Of a stretch of 64,000 nt of DNA, positions 30,077-38,844 are shown piece after piece. Numbering within the stretch: the first letter of the stretch is position 1; each line of letters begins with the position of its first letter. Below the pieces are notes generated by a model, which was given only the letters and a program-made list of their open reading frames with translations, made no database searches and was not told where the DNA came from. The stretch is from Hyphomicrobiales bacterium (GTDB lineage Bacteria; Pseudomonadota; Alphaproteobacteria; Rhizobiales; NORP267), in NCBI GenBank assembly GCA_021775875.1, contig JAJFHA010000022.1:1-64000 (forward strand), given 5' to 3'. The translations under genes and the position numbers were made by a program.

Positions 30077-32443
30077 ATGACCATGCCGGATGCGCCAGAA
30101 AACCTGATGGAAATTTTCACCGCCCTGAAACCTGAAAGTCTGCGTCCGCCTCGTCCATTGATGCTGGTATGGCTGGGTCAGGCATTTCTGATGTTTATCA
30201 CCCTGCTATTCGGCCTGTCCTCGTTACAGGCAGCACCCGCCCCCGCACCTGATGCCAATCCCTTTGTCCGGTTTGTCCAACCCGCAGAGATGACAAGCGG
30301 TGGGTTATTGCTTCAAGCCCAAGAAGAAGGGCAATTTCTGGAAGCACCTTTACTCGCCACCGACGTGGATATTTCCATTACGGGTCCGATCCTGCGCGCC
30401 ACCATAACCCAGCGATTTGAAAACCCGGCCGAAGCCTGGGTTGAAGGCATTTATGTGTTTCCCCTGCCCGAAGGTGCCGCTGTTGATACCTTGCGCATCC
30501 GGATCGGTGACCGGTTGATCGAAGGACTTATCAAGGAGCGTGAAGAAGCCCGCCAGCTTTACGAACAAGCTAGAGATGAAGGTCGCAAGGCCAGCCTTGT
30601 GGAGCAGGAACGCGCAAACATTTTTACCAATTCGGTTGCCAATATCGGGCCCGGCGAAACGGTCGTTATCCAGATCGAATATCAGGAAACCATCCAGCAA
30701 TCGAACGGCATATTCTCAATGCGCTTTCCTATGGTCGTGGCCCCGCGCTACAACCCGGATGCGCAGGTCCACACCGTCGAATTTGATGACGGCTCCGGTT
30801 GGGGACGGGTCAATGACCCGGTTCCTGATCGCGACCGCATCACGTCGCCAGTACAACACCCGGATCTCGGAGACCTGAACCCTGTTACAATGACCGTAGC
30901 CCTGAAGCTCGGATTCGATCTGGGCGAAGTCACAAGCGCATATCACGAGATCGAATTGCGCCGCACCGGCAACGACACCGCGATCCTGACCTTCAAGGAA
31001 GGTGAAACTCCGGCCAACCGCGACTTTGAATTGAGCTGGACAGCCAAGGATGCGGAAGCGCCGACGGCTGCCCTGTTTCGCGAAACCATAAATGGCGATG
31101 ATTATGCTTTGCTTTTTCTGACCCCACCGGTATCAGCCCCCGACCCGGACCAGGAACGCCTGCCGCGCGAAGTTATTTTTGTCATCGACAATTCCGGCTC
31201 AATGGGCGGCACCTCGATTGTCCAGGCGCGGGAAAGTCTGGTATTTGCCCTGTCGCGTCTGCAACCGGGTGACCAGTTCAACGTGATCCGGTTCGACAAT
31301 ACCATGGATACGATTTTCCCAACCCCGGTCCCGGCCACCGAACAAAATATTGCTTTTGCCAGTGGCTTTGTCGCGCAACTCGAAGCCGAGGGTGGCACCG
31401 AAATGTTACCCGCTCTCAAAGCAGCGCTCATAGATCGCGACCCCGGAAATACAAATATTCTGCGCCAAGTCATTTTCCTGACCGACGGCGCTATCGGCAA
31501 CGAAGACCAGATGTTTACTGAGATTTCACGCAACCGGGGCCGCTCACGAATTTTTACAGTTGGCATCGGTTCCGCACCAAACTCATTCTTCATGACCCGC
31601 GCCGCCGAAATCGGCCGTGGCACATTCACCCATATCGGAAGTGTCAGCGAAGTTCGCGAACGCATGACCGCGCTTTTCACCAAGCTGGAAAACCCGGTTC
31701 TGACCGATCTGGAAGTTTCCTGGAATGGCGGCGATATCAGGGATATTTCCCCCTCCCCCTTGCCCGATCTGTATCGCGGTGAGCCGATTGTCCTGACCGC
31801 CCGCGCCAGCATTATGCCTGATACCCTGCGGATCACCGGCAAGCTCGACGGTGAACCCTGGACAGTCCAGATCGAAACTGAAAATGCCCATGAAGGCAAC
31901 GGTCTTGGCAAGCTTTGGGCCCGGCGGCGGATCGCCTCTCTCGAAGTTGATCGCAATCGCGGCAACAATTCTGAAGCGGTCGATGAAAACATCACAGCCA
32001 TCGCCCTCGAACATCATATCGTTTCCAGGCTAACCAGCCTTGTTGCTATTGATGTGACGCCCACGCGCCCGGAGACTGAATCGGTCGAACGTCGGGAGGT
32101 TCCGTTGAACTTGCCTGCGGGTTGGGAATTCGACAAAGTATTTGGAGATGATGTTCCGGCCCCGAGCCCGAACCGCCCTCGCCGTGCCAATTTTGCTCCT
32201 CAAAGCGAAAGCGTGGCGCAGATGGTCGGCATGTTGGCGACAGCTCCGACACAGGTAGACAGCCAATCGCGCGCTGCAACCCGCAGCCTGTTGTTGCCGC
32301 AAACAGCAACTATTTCAGAGCGGCAAATCATGGCCGGGATCCTGTTGCTGATATTCGCCATTACCTGCCTGATTATACGCAGGTTCTGGAGCCGTGCCAT
32401 TCGTACCTACTCCCTGCCGCGCCCTACCAACAGGGTCCGATAG
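30077..32443 (+). CDS. Marine proteobacterial sortase target protein (VIT + VWA)
   Basis: A 788-residue surface protein. A hydrophobic segment (about residues 30-55) acts as the export signal. The VIT domain follows (about 85-215, ATITQRFENPAEAWVEGIYV, FPLPEGAAVD). The VWA domain starts near 365 with an intact MIDAS motif D371-N-S-G-S375 and LTDGAIGNED. The C-terminus is a sorting signal: LPQTA at 740-744, then polar residues, a hydrophobic helix and an Arg-rich tail. It is the family normally paired with a class GN sortase, which is the next gene, 2 bases downstream. The ligand of the VWA domain is unknown. Confidence 0.92.
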   Translation: MTMPDAPENLMEIFTALKPESLRPPRPLMLVWLGQAFLMFITLLFGLSSLQAAPAPAPDANPFVRFVQPAEMTSGGLLLQAQEEGQFLEAPLLATDVDISITGPILRATITQRFENPAEAWVEGIYVFPLPEGAAVDTLRIRIGDRLIEGLIKEREEARQLYEQARDEGRKASLVEQERANIFTNSVANIGPGETVVIQIEYQETIQQSNGIFSMRFPMVVAPRYNPDAQVHTVEFDDGSGWGRVNDPVPDRDRITSPVQHPDLGDLNPVTMTVALKLGFDLGEVTSAYHEIELRRTGNDTAILTFKEGETPANRDFELSWTAKDAEAPTAALFRETINGDDYALLFLTPPVSAPDPDQERLPREVIFVIDNSGSMGGTSIVQARESLVFALSRLQPGDQFNVIRFDNTMDTIFPTPVPATEQNIAFASGFVAQLEAEGGTEMLPALKAALIDRDPGNTNILRQVIFLTDGAIGNEDQMFTEISRNRGRSRIFTVGIGSAPNSFFMTRAAEIGRGTFTHIGSVSEVRERMTALFTKLENPVLTDLEVSWNGGDIRDISPSPLPDLYRGEPIVLTARASIMPDTLRITGKLDGEPWTVQIETENAHEGNGLGKLWARRRIASLEVDRNRGNNSEAVDENITAIALEHHIVSRLTSLVAIDVTPTRPETESVERREVPLNLPAGWEFDKVFGDDVPAPSPNRPRRANFAPQSESVAQMVGMLATAPTQVDSQSRAATRSLLLPQTATISERQIMAGILLLIFAITCLIIRRFWSRAIRTYSLPRPTNRVR

Positions 32444-32445
32444 CA

Positions 32446-33120
32446 TTGCCCAAACTAACCAACCGCAGCGCCAAAACCAGACGCGGTGGGTGGACCCGGA
32501 AGTTGGCCGGTTTCATCCCCGCCCTGACCGGATGGGATTGGTTGATCGGTGGGATTGTCGGCGTCGCGCTGATTTTGGCAACGATCCTGATCGGCCAAGG
32601 CCTGTATATCAAGGCAAAGGCAATGCTGGCGCAGGTTTTATTGAACCAGGCCTGGGCCGAAACCATGGAAACCAGCGAACCGACCCGGCCCTGGCCCTGG
32701 ATGGACACCTGGCCTGTTGCTCGCATCGAAGTACCACGCCTTGAGCGCGCGGCAATCGCCCTAACTGGAGCCAGTGGGCAAGCGCTCGCCTTTGCCCCGG
32801 TACATCTTCGTCAAAGCGCATTGCCAGGTGCTCAGGGAACAAGCGTTTTCGCCGCCCATCGCGATACCCATTTTACATTTATGGCGCAATTGAAAGAGGG
32901 TGACCGGATCAACATGACCAATAGCTCAGGGGAAATTTTTGAATATGAAATTCAATCTTTCCGGATCGCTCCGTGGAACAATTCCGGCATCGACCCGAAT
33001 AGCCTCGAACACAAGCTCGCGCTAGTAACGTGTTGGCCACTCGATGGCACGTTTGCTGGTCCAATGCGCTTCATAGCGGAAGCAAACCTAGTGCGCTCAG
33101 CTCCGGTCCCGACCTATTGA
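32446..33120 (+). CDS. Class GN sortase
   Basis: A 224-residue membrane-anchored transpeptidase. One N-terminal helix (WLIGGIVGVALILATILIG) is followed by the sortase barrel. H138 is in FAAHRDTHFTF, C196 is in LALVTCWPLDG and R208 is in GPMRFIAE, giving the full catalytic triad. It should cleave the LPQTA signal of the preceding gene and attach the product to an envelope acceptor that is not known for Gram-negatives. The start is a TTG at 32446, 2 bases after the target stop, implying translational coupling. Its end overlaps the convergent PH-domain gene. Confidence 0.92.
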   Translation: MPKLTNRSAKTRRGGWTRKLAGFIPALTGWDWLIGGIVGVALILATILIGQGLYIKAKAMLAQVLLNQAWAETMETSEPTRPWPWMDTWPVARIEVPRLERAAIALTGASGQALAFAPVHLRQSALPGAQGTSVFAAHRDTHFTFMAQLKEGDRINMTNSSGEIFEYEIQSFRIAPWNNSGIDPNSLEHKLALVTCWPLDGTFAGPMRFIAEANLVRSAPVPTY

Positions 33121-33582
33121 AGGGATATTCTGCCTGATCAGATCAGCAATATTGTCGGGATCAGCCAAATCTGAAACCCCGATCCGCTGGCCGTTGCGCA
33201 ACAAAAGGTGGATGCCACCAGCCCCCATCCAGCGTCCGAGAATTCCGGAATTCACCTCCACAACCACAATATCGCCGAGAGCGAATTGCCGCCCAACCGT
33301 TCGTGGCCACCCGCGCGCCAGCAAAACATGCTTTTCCGTCAACGCGATGCCGATGGAATAATAACGCAGAAACGCCTGCGCGATCAAAAGCGGCGGCGCA
33401 ATGACCAGCACGAGAAAGATCAGGCGCCCAAGGGCACCATCGCCATAACCGATAATTTTCAGGAAAGCCCATACCAGCGCATACAGGAGCGCAACAATGA
33501 GTGCGGGCAGAAAAATACTCCAGTGAGCATGCGCCTCGGCGCGGGGCACGATAATTTCGTCTTCAGAGTCTGTCTGTGCCAT
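33097..33582 (-). CDS. Membrane protein with bacterial PH domain
   Basis: A 161-residue protein with two hydrophobic helices (about residues 22-45 and 52-70) followed by a bacterial pleckstrin-homology-like domain (YYSIGIALTEKHVLLARGWP, LGDIVVVEVNSGILGRWMG, GIHLLLRNGQRIGVSDL). Such proteins sit in the inner membrane; their role is generally unknown. It overlaps the end of the sortase gene by 24 bases in convergent orientation. Confidence 0.75.
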   Translation of the reverse strand: MAQTDSEDEIIVPRAEAHAHWSIFLPALIVALLYALVWAFLKIIGYGDGALGRLIFLVLVIAPPLLIAQAFLRYYSIGIALTEKHVLLARGWPRTVGRQFALGDIVVVEVNSGILGRWMGAGGIHLLLRNGQRIGVSDLADPDNIADLIRQNIPSIGRDRS

Positions 33583-33640
33583 TCAATGACCCGCCGCATG
33601 TGCTCCCGAAATTGCAGAGTTATAAAAACCCGGCTCTATT

Positions 33641-34189
33641 TTATCCGCCTGTCGGACTACCTGTCTCCACAAGAGACTTAAGCCGTCGCAGGCCAAGTTC
33701 ATAGTCAGGACCGATCCAGCCATCAAACATAAGCCCCATATAGCGGGCAATCGGATTATAACCGAGATCCGTTTCAAACCCCCAGGTGACCCGCGTCCGC
33801 CCCTCACCGGTATTGAGCCTGAAATCGGACGTTCCACTGCCCTGATCGCCAAAATCAAGTGACAAATTGACATATTCGTAGGGGCGACTCTCAATGATAA
33901 CCTCTGATCCGGTTCCAACTCCCGGCTCATCACTGCGCCATTCCATGCCAGCACCAACGCCTGATTCCGGTCCGGTGAATGTGAGCTCCATATCTGGGTC
34001 ACGGACCGCCCAGGGCGACCATTCGTTAAACTCCCGAAGGCTGTTTACATAAACGAAAACAACATCCCCCTCAGCACGGATCGTAATTGCCCGGTGGACA
34101 GAAACATGCTGAGGCAGGAAAAAAGAGCCAACCAGAAGGGCGGCAATGATTGCCACCAGGCCCAGGAAAATTCGTTTGAGAAACTTCAT
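33641..34189 (-). CDS. SRPBCC (START-like) family protein
   Basis: A 182-residue protein. An N-terminal helix (IFLGLVAIIAALLVGSFFL) anchors or exports it. An SRPBCC/polyketide-cyclase-like fold follows: FVYVNSLREFNEWSPWAVRD, GAGMEWRSDEPGVGTG, and a final long helix (GPDYELGLRRLKSLVE) typical of the family. These domains bind hydrophobic ligands in a deep pocket; the ligand is unknown here. Confidence 0.8.
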   Translation of the reverse strand: MKFLKRIFLGLVAIIAALLVGSFFLPQHVSVHRAITIRAEGDVVFVYVNSLREFNEWSPWAVRDPDMELTFTGPESGVGAGMEWRSDEPGVGTGSEVIIESRPYEYVNLSLDFGDQGSGTSDFRLNTGEGRTRVTWGFETDLGYNPIARYMGLMFDGWIGPDYELGLRRLKSLVETGSPTGG

Positions 34190-34339
34190 CTACACGGCCC
34201 CGCAATAGCGAAAATTATCGGTATGAATGCACTATACGACACCTAGCCTTGGGTAAAATCACAATTACCCAAGCGCATTGTGGCCTGTATTAATGGCACT
34301 CGCAGGCGCCAAATCTACCGCTCGATCAAGAACGGGATG

Positions 34340-34570
34340 TTATTCAGCCAGTTGGATATTGACCGCTTTCGGTCCTTTTCCGCGCTTGTCCGGCTCGGTT
34401 TCAAATGAAACACGCATACCTTCATCCAGCATCGGAATGCCAGATTGTTCGATTGCACTGACATGAACAAATACGTCTTTGTCACCCTCATCCGGGGTAA
34501 TAAAGCCAAATCCCTTGTTCATATTGAAAAACTTCACGGTGCCGTCTACACGGGCCCCTTCGTCACTCAT
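34340..34570 (-). CDS. Cold-shock domain protein (CspA family)
   Basis: A 76-residue single cold-shock domain with RNP1 KGFGFITPDEG and RNP2 VFVHVSAIE. It binds single-stranded RNA or DNA and melts secondary structure. The ending KGPKAVNIQLAE is typical of alphaproteobacterial Csp proteins. The long region upstream could hold a structured 5' leader, as in other cold-shock genes, but I cannot show it. Confidence 0.95.
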   Translation of the reverse strand: MSDEGARVDGTVKFFNMNKGFGFITPDEGDKDVFVHVSAIEQSGIPMLDEGMRVSFETEPDKRGKGPKAVNIQLAE

Positions 34571-34897
34571 TTCTCAGTCTCCCCGCCCTTATGAAAGCAC
34601 GAAACGGTCCGGGCGTATTGCCGTCTCGTACAACCGAACGAGCCCATTCGAGACTTCTTCAGAAATTGCGATCGCAAACCCCGAAAATTTCACGGCTCTC
34701 ATAGCCGGTCGCTGCAACTTTTTTAGGCCGCAGCGGGATTGGACGCAAGCAAAAACCATCCCGATACGAATTCGTCACAATCCAATACAAGGTCATTTGC
34801 GGGTTTCTGAAGTCTCTGTTTCAGTTTAATATAGACAAATCGCAGCCCCTGGCATTGACCTTACTTCAGGTGGTTACATCAATTGAGGAGGGATAGA
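34571..34897. other. Intergenic region between csp and a glycine-rich membrane protein gene
   Basis: About 330 bases with no credible gene; it serves as promoter and leader space for two divergent genes. A strong ribosome binding site (GAGGAGGG) closes it on the right. No clear riboswitch was seen. Confidence 0.45.
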
Positions 34898-35173
34898 ATG
34901 GAACTTATTATTCAACTTATCGCCGGCGCTGTCGGCGGCAATGTTGCAGGCCGATTGCTACGGCAATTTGACCTTGGGACACTCGGCAACTCGGTCGCAG
35001 GCATTCTTGGTGGCGGCATTGGCGGTCAATTGATCAACCAATTCACAAACCTTAATGCCGGTGGCGGCGGAATGGATATTGGTGCCATTGTCGGCCAAAT
35101 CGCAAGTGGCGGTGTTGGTGGTGGCGTCCTATTGATCATCATCGGCGTCATCCGCAAAATGATGTCACGCTAG
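34898..35173 (+). CDS. Small glycine-rich membrane protein
   Basis: A 91-residue protein composed of Gly-rich hydrophobic stretches (LIIQLIAGAVGGNVAGRLL, SVAGILGGGIGGQLINQF, GGVGGGVLLIIIGVIRKMM). The glycine-zipper character resembles small membrane proteins that oligomerise. The start at 34898 is fixed by GAGGAGGG 6 bases upstream. The function is unknown, but I recall short proteins of this type in many alphaproteobacteria. Confidence 0.75.
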   Translation: MELIIQLIAGAVGGNVAGRLLRQFDLGTLGNSVAGILGGGIGGQLINQFTNLNAGGGGMDIGAIVGQIASGGVGGGVLLIIIGVIRKMMSR

Positions 35174-35183
35174 AGCCCAAGCT

Positions 35184-35900
35184 CTAGGACAATAACTCGT
35201 CAATAAAGCCTGGCACGATCTCCGTTGCAGGTCCGTGCCGGGTTTCATCAAATAATTGCGCCCCTTCAGAGGGCTCCAGATTAAGCTCGACCGCTTGGCA
35301 CGACGGGTTTTGGCGAACTTCCGAGACAAAGCCTGATGCCGGATATACATTTCCCGATGTGCCGATCGATATAAAAAGACCACACCCCGCAAGCGCCGCA
35401 TAAATCCGGTTCATCTCGAACGGCATTTCGCCAAACCAAACCACATGAACCCGCATATGGCCCACCACGCCGCAATGGGGACAAATGGATTTAACATCCA
35501 TCATCTTTGCCCATTCGCAATCCAGCCCACACGCTTCGCACCGGCCTTTCAGCATTTCTCCGTGCATGTGTATCAGGTTTTCCGAACCGGCGCGTTCATG
35601 CAGATTGTCGATATTTTGAGTAACCAGCAACACGCTGCCGCCCCACGCAGATTCAAGACGGGCAAGTGCTTCATGGGCCGCATTCGGCTGGATTTTGCTA
35701 TCCAGCAACCCGGTCCGTCGGTCATTATAAAATTCATGCACCCGGTCAGGGTCGCGGGCAAAGGCTTCGGGCGTCGCCACATCCTCAATGCGAACCGTCG
35801 CCCAGATCCCATCCGCATCGCGAAATGTAGAGAGACCGGATTCTTTGGAAATTCCAGCCCCTGTGAGAATGACGATATTGGTATCTCGGGCAATTTTCAT
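35184..35900 (-). CDS. cobB: NAD-dependent protein deacylase (sirtuin)
   Basis: A 238-residue class III sirtuin. NAD-binding motifs are GAGISKESGLSTFRD and TQNIDNLHERAG, the catalytic His is in HMHGEM, and a four-cysteine zinc site lies in CEACGLDCEW and SICPHCG. It removes acyl groups from lysines using NAD. The start at 35900 (MKIARDTNIVILTG) matches the family; the frame extends upstream but is not similar. The motifs are of CobB type. Confidence 0.93.
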   Translation of the reverse strand: MKIARDTNIVILTGAGISKESGLSTFRDADGIWATVRIEDVATPEAFARDPDRVHEFYNDRRTGLLDSKIQPNAAHEALARLESAWGGSVLLVTQNIDNLHERAGSENLIHMHGEMLKGRCEACGLDCEWAKMMDVKSICPHCGVVGHMRVHVVWFGEMPFEMNRIYAALAGCGLFISIGTSGNVYPASGFVSEVRQNPSCQAVELNLEPSEGAQLFDETRHGPATEIVPGFIDELLS

Positions 35901-35987
35901 GGCGCGATGATAGCCGGTCAGCGCGATCCGTCTATAGCTTTGACGCCGGTTTTTGGCTAATATCAGCATATGTTCAGAGAGACCGCC

Positions 35988-36464
35988 ATGCCACGCTTCA
36001 AAACATTGTTCGCAGTCGGTGCAATCGCTGTATTTGTCCTAATTGGTTCAGACCAAGATTTACGGGCGGACAGCCGCGGACCGACGGTCGAACTTGCCCG
36101 CACGGCTCTTGGGGCAACCAGCGATCAATGGGTCGCCTTTCGCAATTATGACGATCGGCAGTGGATTTATTTCACCGGCATCGTGACCTGGCATTGCGCA
36201 CTCAAGCAGATCAGCTATTCCATCAACAGCGACGCACTCGACCAGGTGTTTCCGCTGCCGGAATGCAACGCCCAAACGCCCTATAGTGTCGATCCGGAAA
36301 GCAACCCGATTTACATCAATATGAAACTGGGAAATGCGCAATCTGTTACTGTGCAGATCACCTTTGCCGATGGCACCAAAAGCGAGATAAACAGCTACCA
36401 ACCGTGCAAAGTTGAGGATGATACGACCTGTGCCGTTCCCCTGAAGCCAGAAGAAGAAGACTGA
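35988..36464 (+). CDS. Hypothetical exported protein
   Basis: A 158-residue secreted protein of unknown family. The N-terminus (FKTLFAVGAIAVFVLIGSDQ) is a signal peptide. The mature part has Cys residues in TWHCALKQ, LPECNA, QPCKVEDDTTC that could form disulfides, and a very acidic end (KPEEED). It looks like a small beta-sandwich periplasmic protein. A start six codons upstream (35970) is possible. Confidence 0.65.
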   Translation: MPRFKTLFAVGAIAVFVLIGSDQDLRADSRGPTVELARTALGATSDQWVAFRNYDDRQWIYFTGIVTWHCALKQISYSINSDALDQVFPLPECNAQTPYSVDPESNPIYINMKLGNAQSVTVQITFADGTKSEINSYQPCKVEDDTTCAVPLKPEEED

Positions 36465-36618
36465 TAGAACACTGAAAAATAAGTATTATCTCAATTTTCT
36501 CCACTGCCAAGAGTATAAATAATTTCAGATACATAAAATGACGTAGCGTTATCGCTAAATTTCCTGTTATTGTCGCTGGAATCGATAATAAAATTGCAAG
36601 ACTCTACAGGGGGTCATC

Positions 36619-37656
36619 ATGAATTTTTCCAAAGCGGCCATCTTTGCTGCATCTGTAATAGTTGGTTCTTCCACTGCGAATATTGCGATGGCGGATTCGC
36701 ACCCGCTTCAGCGCGTCTATCAGGACATTTATTCAGCGGACAGCCTAACCGTAAAAGCAGGTCACTTCTTCACGATTGTCGGTTATGAAACCGTCCAGGC
36801 CCCGGACAATTTCTTCTATTCCCAATCACGGATGATGTTCAACAGCGAACCATTTACCCACACCGGGTTTCTCGGCAATAACGTGGGCGCCAGCGCACAA
36901 TTATATGGCGGCTGGACTCTTGGCTGGGATACTGGCTTCTCGGACACAAAAGATAGCGCGGCGGTGTTTGGCGGCAGCGCATCGATTTCGTTCCCGTTTT
37001 ATGACGGTGGCGCATGGGCAGGCCGCATACAGGCGAACGGAGCTATAAGCGGTATGGAGAGCCCGTTCCCCAATAACGGCATCGACCCCTATGTCGGCGC
37101 AATCGTTCAGGTCTATGCCCAAAGTATCTCCGGCAACGCCATCGGGGTGGGGGGTGGTATTACAAGTGAATCTGATCAGTTAGACGCTCAGTTTTTTGAA
37201 ACCTTCGCCATGCTCAATTACAACAAAATCACCAGCAAGAGCCGTGTAACTGTTGGCGAAATCGATTTCAATTTCGGACAACAGTCGCGAGATTTCTTCA
37301 CCATCGGCTCCGAACATATCCTTGCCTGGCATGATGACATGTTTTCGATTGGTCTGGCCACCGAATATGGTGAGGTGGATAATGACCGGTCCTTCACCTA
37401 TGTTGGATTAAATCTTGATTTTGCCCCCGACATCCAGCAAAACCACACATTCTTCACCCGTGTCGGACGTGTTGACATTGATTTCGATAATCCATTTTCA
37501 AACGATCGGGATTACTGGTTTACAAAAATCGGAATCAGGATCGATCTGAACGAAGGCCAGCAGCAAACAGGAAACCCGCTGACATTGCGGGCAAGGCAAA
37601 TCCTGAATACTCCATGGGCAAGCTCACCGCCCTTCATGCTCACTTACGGTTTGTAG
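36619..37656 (+). CDS. BBP2-type outer-membrane beta-barrel (porin-like)
   Basis: A 345-residue protein. A signal peptide ending near AMA|DSH is followed by a segment characteristic of putative beta-barrel porin-2 proteins: LTVKAGHFFTIVGYETVQAP, DNFFYSQSRMMFNSEPFTHT and YGGWTLGWDTGF. Alternating aromatic and polar residues continue to the end, consistent with transmembrane strands. It probably forms a channel for small solutes; specificity is unknown. GGGGGTC precedes the ATG. Confidence 0.75.
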   Translation: MNFSKAAIFAASVIVGSSTANIAMADSHPLQRVYQDIYSADSLTVKAGHFFTIVGYETVQAPDNFFYSQSRMMFNSEPFTHTGFLGNNVGASAQLYGGWTLGWDTGFSDTKDSAAVFGGSASISFPFYDGGAWAGRIQANGAISGMESPFPNNGIDPYVGAIVQVYAQSISGNAIGVGGGITSESDQLDAQFFETFAMLNYNKITSKSRVTVGEIDFNFGQQSRDFFTIGSEHILAWHDDMFSIGLATEYGEVDNDRSFTYVGLNLDFAPDIQQNHTFFTRVGRVDIDFDNPFSNDRDYWFTKIGIRIDLNEGQQQTGNPLTLRARQILNTPWASSPPFMLTYGL

Positions 37657-37683
37657 GCGTTTGATCCTAACGGGCAGGAAAGC

Positions 37684-37721
37684 AAAAAAACCGCAAATTG
37701 CATGATCGCGGATGAGCGGTT
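37684..37721 (-). terminator. Possible terminator of the small gene at 37725
   Basis: On the minus strand AACCGC and GCGGTT arms enclose a partly paired 22-base interior and are followed by a run of T residues. It lies just after the stop of the small hypothetical gene. Confidence 0.5.
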
Positions 37722-37724
37722 AGC

Positions 37725-37952
37725 CTATTTCCGCATGTCTTTGGGGTCCGGGTCGTTCACCCAATGCTTGCCGTCTTTGGAAAATTGCTCGCTGCCGCTA
37801 TGGGGGTGATGATGGATATCCGGCTCGCCGCCCTGGGCCAGCTGTATTTTCACATCATGGCGCTCGCGACGATGGGCCATCTGCTTGTCGTCTTTCTCAC
37901 TTGCCACGTTGGCTGTTGCTACAATCGGTGTCTTCTTTCGTGATCTCGACAT
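37725..37952 (-). CDS. Small hypothetical protein (MSRSRKKTP type)
   Basis: A 75-residue basic protein beginning MSRSRKKTPIVATANVASEK, with HRRERHDVKI and a polar His-rich middle. The first dozen residues match a motif I recall from small uncharacterised bacterial proteins. There is no export signal or known domain. A plausible terminator follows it. Confidence 0.55.
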   Translation of the reverse strand: MSRSRKKTPIVATANVASEKDDKQMAHRRERHDVKIQLAQGGEPDIHHHPHSGSEQFSKDGKHWVNDPDPKDMRK

Positions 37953-38232
37953 AATCGACCTCTCTTGGCTGGTGAAAAATCAGTCCCCGTCAAAACTCCA
38001 CTTCACTGATGATACGCAAAATCCTCACCGTTCCGGCATAACCCGGCGGCGTTGTAAATCTGGCAAAAAAATGAAAATCAGCGGCGCGGTGCGCCCGCTT
38101 GAAATCTGTGCCGGTAATCCGACCTGTGAGTGACGTGCCTGAAACCATGCATCCTCTCTCGTTATATTAAAGATAAGCACGGATGAGACGGAGGGCAAGG
38201 GTTGGGGGAGGTATTTGCAACCTCACCTATTT
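37953..38232. other. Gene-poor stretch before the repeat-bracketed nuclease
   Basis: About 280 bases, leading into the first palindromic repeat at 38233. No gene or RNA structure stands out. Confidence 0.4.
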
Positions 38233-38260
38233 CGTCATTCCGGCGAAAGCCGGAATCCAG
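38233..38260. repeat. 28-bp palindromic repeat upstream of the GIY-YIG gene
   Basis: The sequence runs from CGTCATTCCGG to CCGGAATCCAG, with TTCCGGC and GCCGGAA as arms. It is a copy of the family at 3922 and 38647. It ends 12 bases before the GIY-YIG start. Confidence 0.85.
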
Positions 38261-38272
38261 TACGATGGCCCA

Positions 38273-38563
38273 ATGGAAAAACGCCCTTTCGTCTACATCC
38301 TCGCCAGCCAACGAAACGGCACGCTTTATACAGGTGTGACAAGCGACCTGCCAAAACGGATCGGCCAGCACAAACAGGGTGAAATTTCTGGCTTCACCAA
38401 AAAGCACAATGTCCATTTGCTTGTTTGGTTCGAATCTCACGAGACGATGGATGCAGCGATAACCCGCGAAAAGCAGATCAAGGATTGGCAACGCAGTTGG
38501 AAACTGGATTTGATCGAAAAGACCAATCCCGACTGGCACGACCTCTATGAAGACATTTGCTAA
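38273..38563 (+). CDS. GIY-YIG nuclease family protein
   Basis: A 96-residue protein with a single GIY-YIG domain. VYILASQRNGTLYTGVTSDL holds the two Tyr motifs (YIL and YTG), KRIGQHKQGEISGF carries the Arg/His region, and the conserved Glu is in TREKQIKDWQR. The full length equals the small stand-alone YhbQ/UPF0213-like nucleases. It is bracketed at 12 and 10 bases by palindromic repeats sharing end motifs, so it may be mobilised with them or may act on them. A longer frame upstream would start within the repeat and is rejected. Confidence 0.9.
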   Translation: MEKRPFVYILASQRNGTLYTGVTSDLPKRIGQHKQGEISGFTKKHNVHLLVWFESHETMDAAITREKQIKDWQRSWKLDLIEKTNPDWHDLYEDIC

Positions 38564-38573
38564 TAAAACAGTT

Positions 38574-38834
38574 CGTCATTTCGGGCAGTGTGTGCGCAGC
38601 ACATCACGTGATCCGAGATCCAGCGCAACAAGTGGCAAAGCCCCATCTGGATTCCGGCTTTCGCCGGAATGACGAGTTTGCAGGAAAAGCCATCCCCACC
38701 CGTCATCCCGGACAAGCAGCGGCCCGAATGATTTACATGCCCCGATGCCAACCCGCTGCGCGATCCGGGATCCAGCTTTAACGATCCCGATTGAGGCACC
38801 TCCGCTCTGGATTCCGGCTTTCGCCGGAATGACG
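38574..38834. repeat. Cluster of palindromic repeats downstream of the GIY-YIG gene
   Basis: Four units follow in 261 bases. The first is 38574-38622 (CGTCATTTCGGGCAGTGTG to ATCCGAGATCCAG, internally palindromic). Units 38647-38674 and 38807-38834 are the 28-bp palindrome in reverse orientation. Unit 38701-38775 is the 75-bp type that also occurs at 3981-4056. All share CGTCAT and ATCCAG ends. No gene fits in this interval. Confidence 0.85.
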
Positions 38835-38844
38835 GGAAACGTTT

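Noticed and set aside
38574-38834. Repeat cluster considered as a CRISPR array
   Set aside because: Units differ in length and orientation, are palindromic over their whole length, and spacers are not of uniform size.
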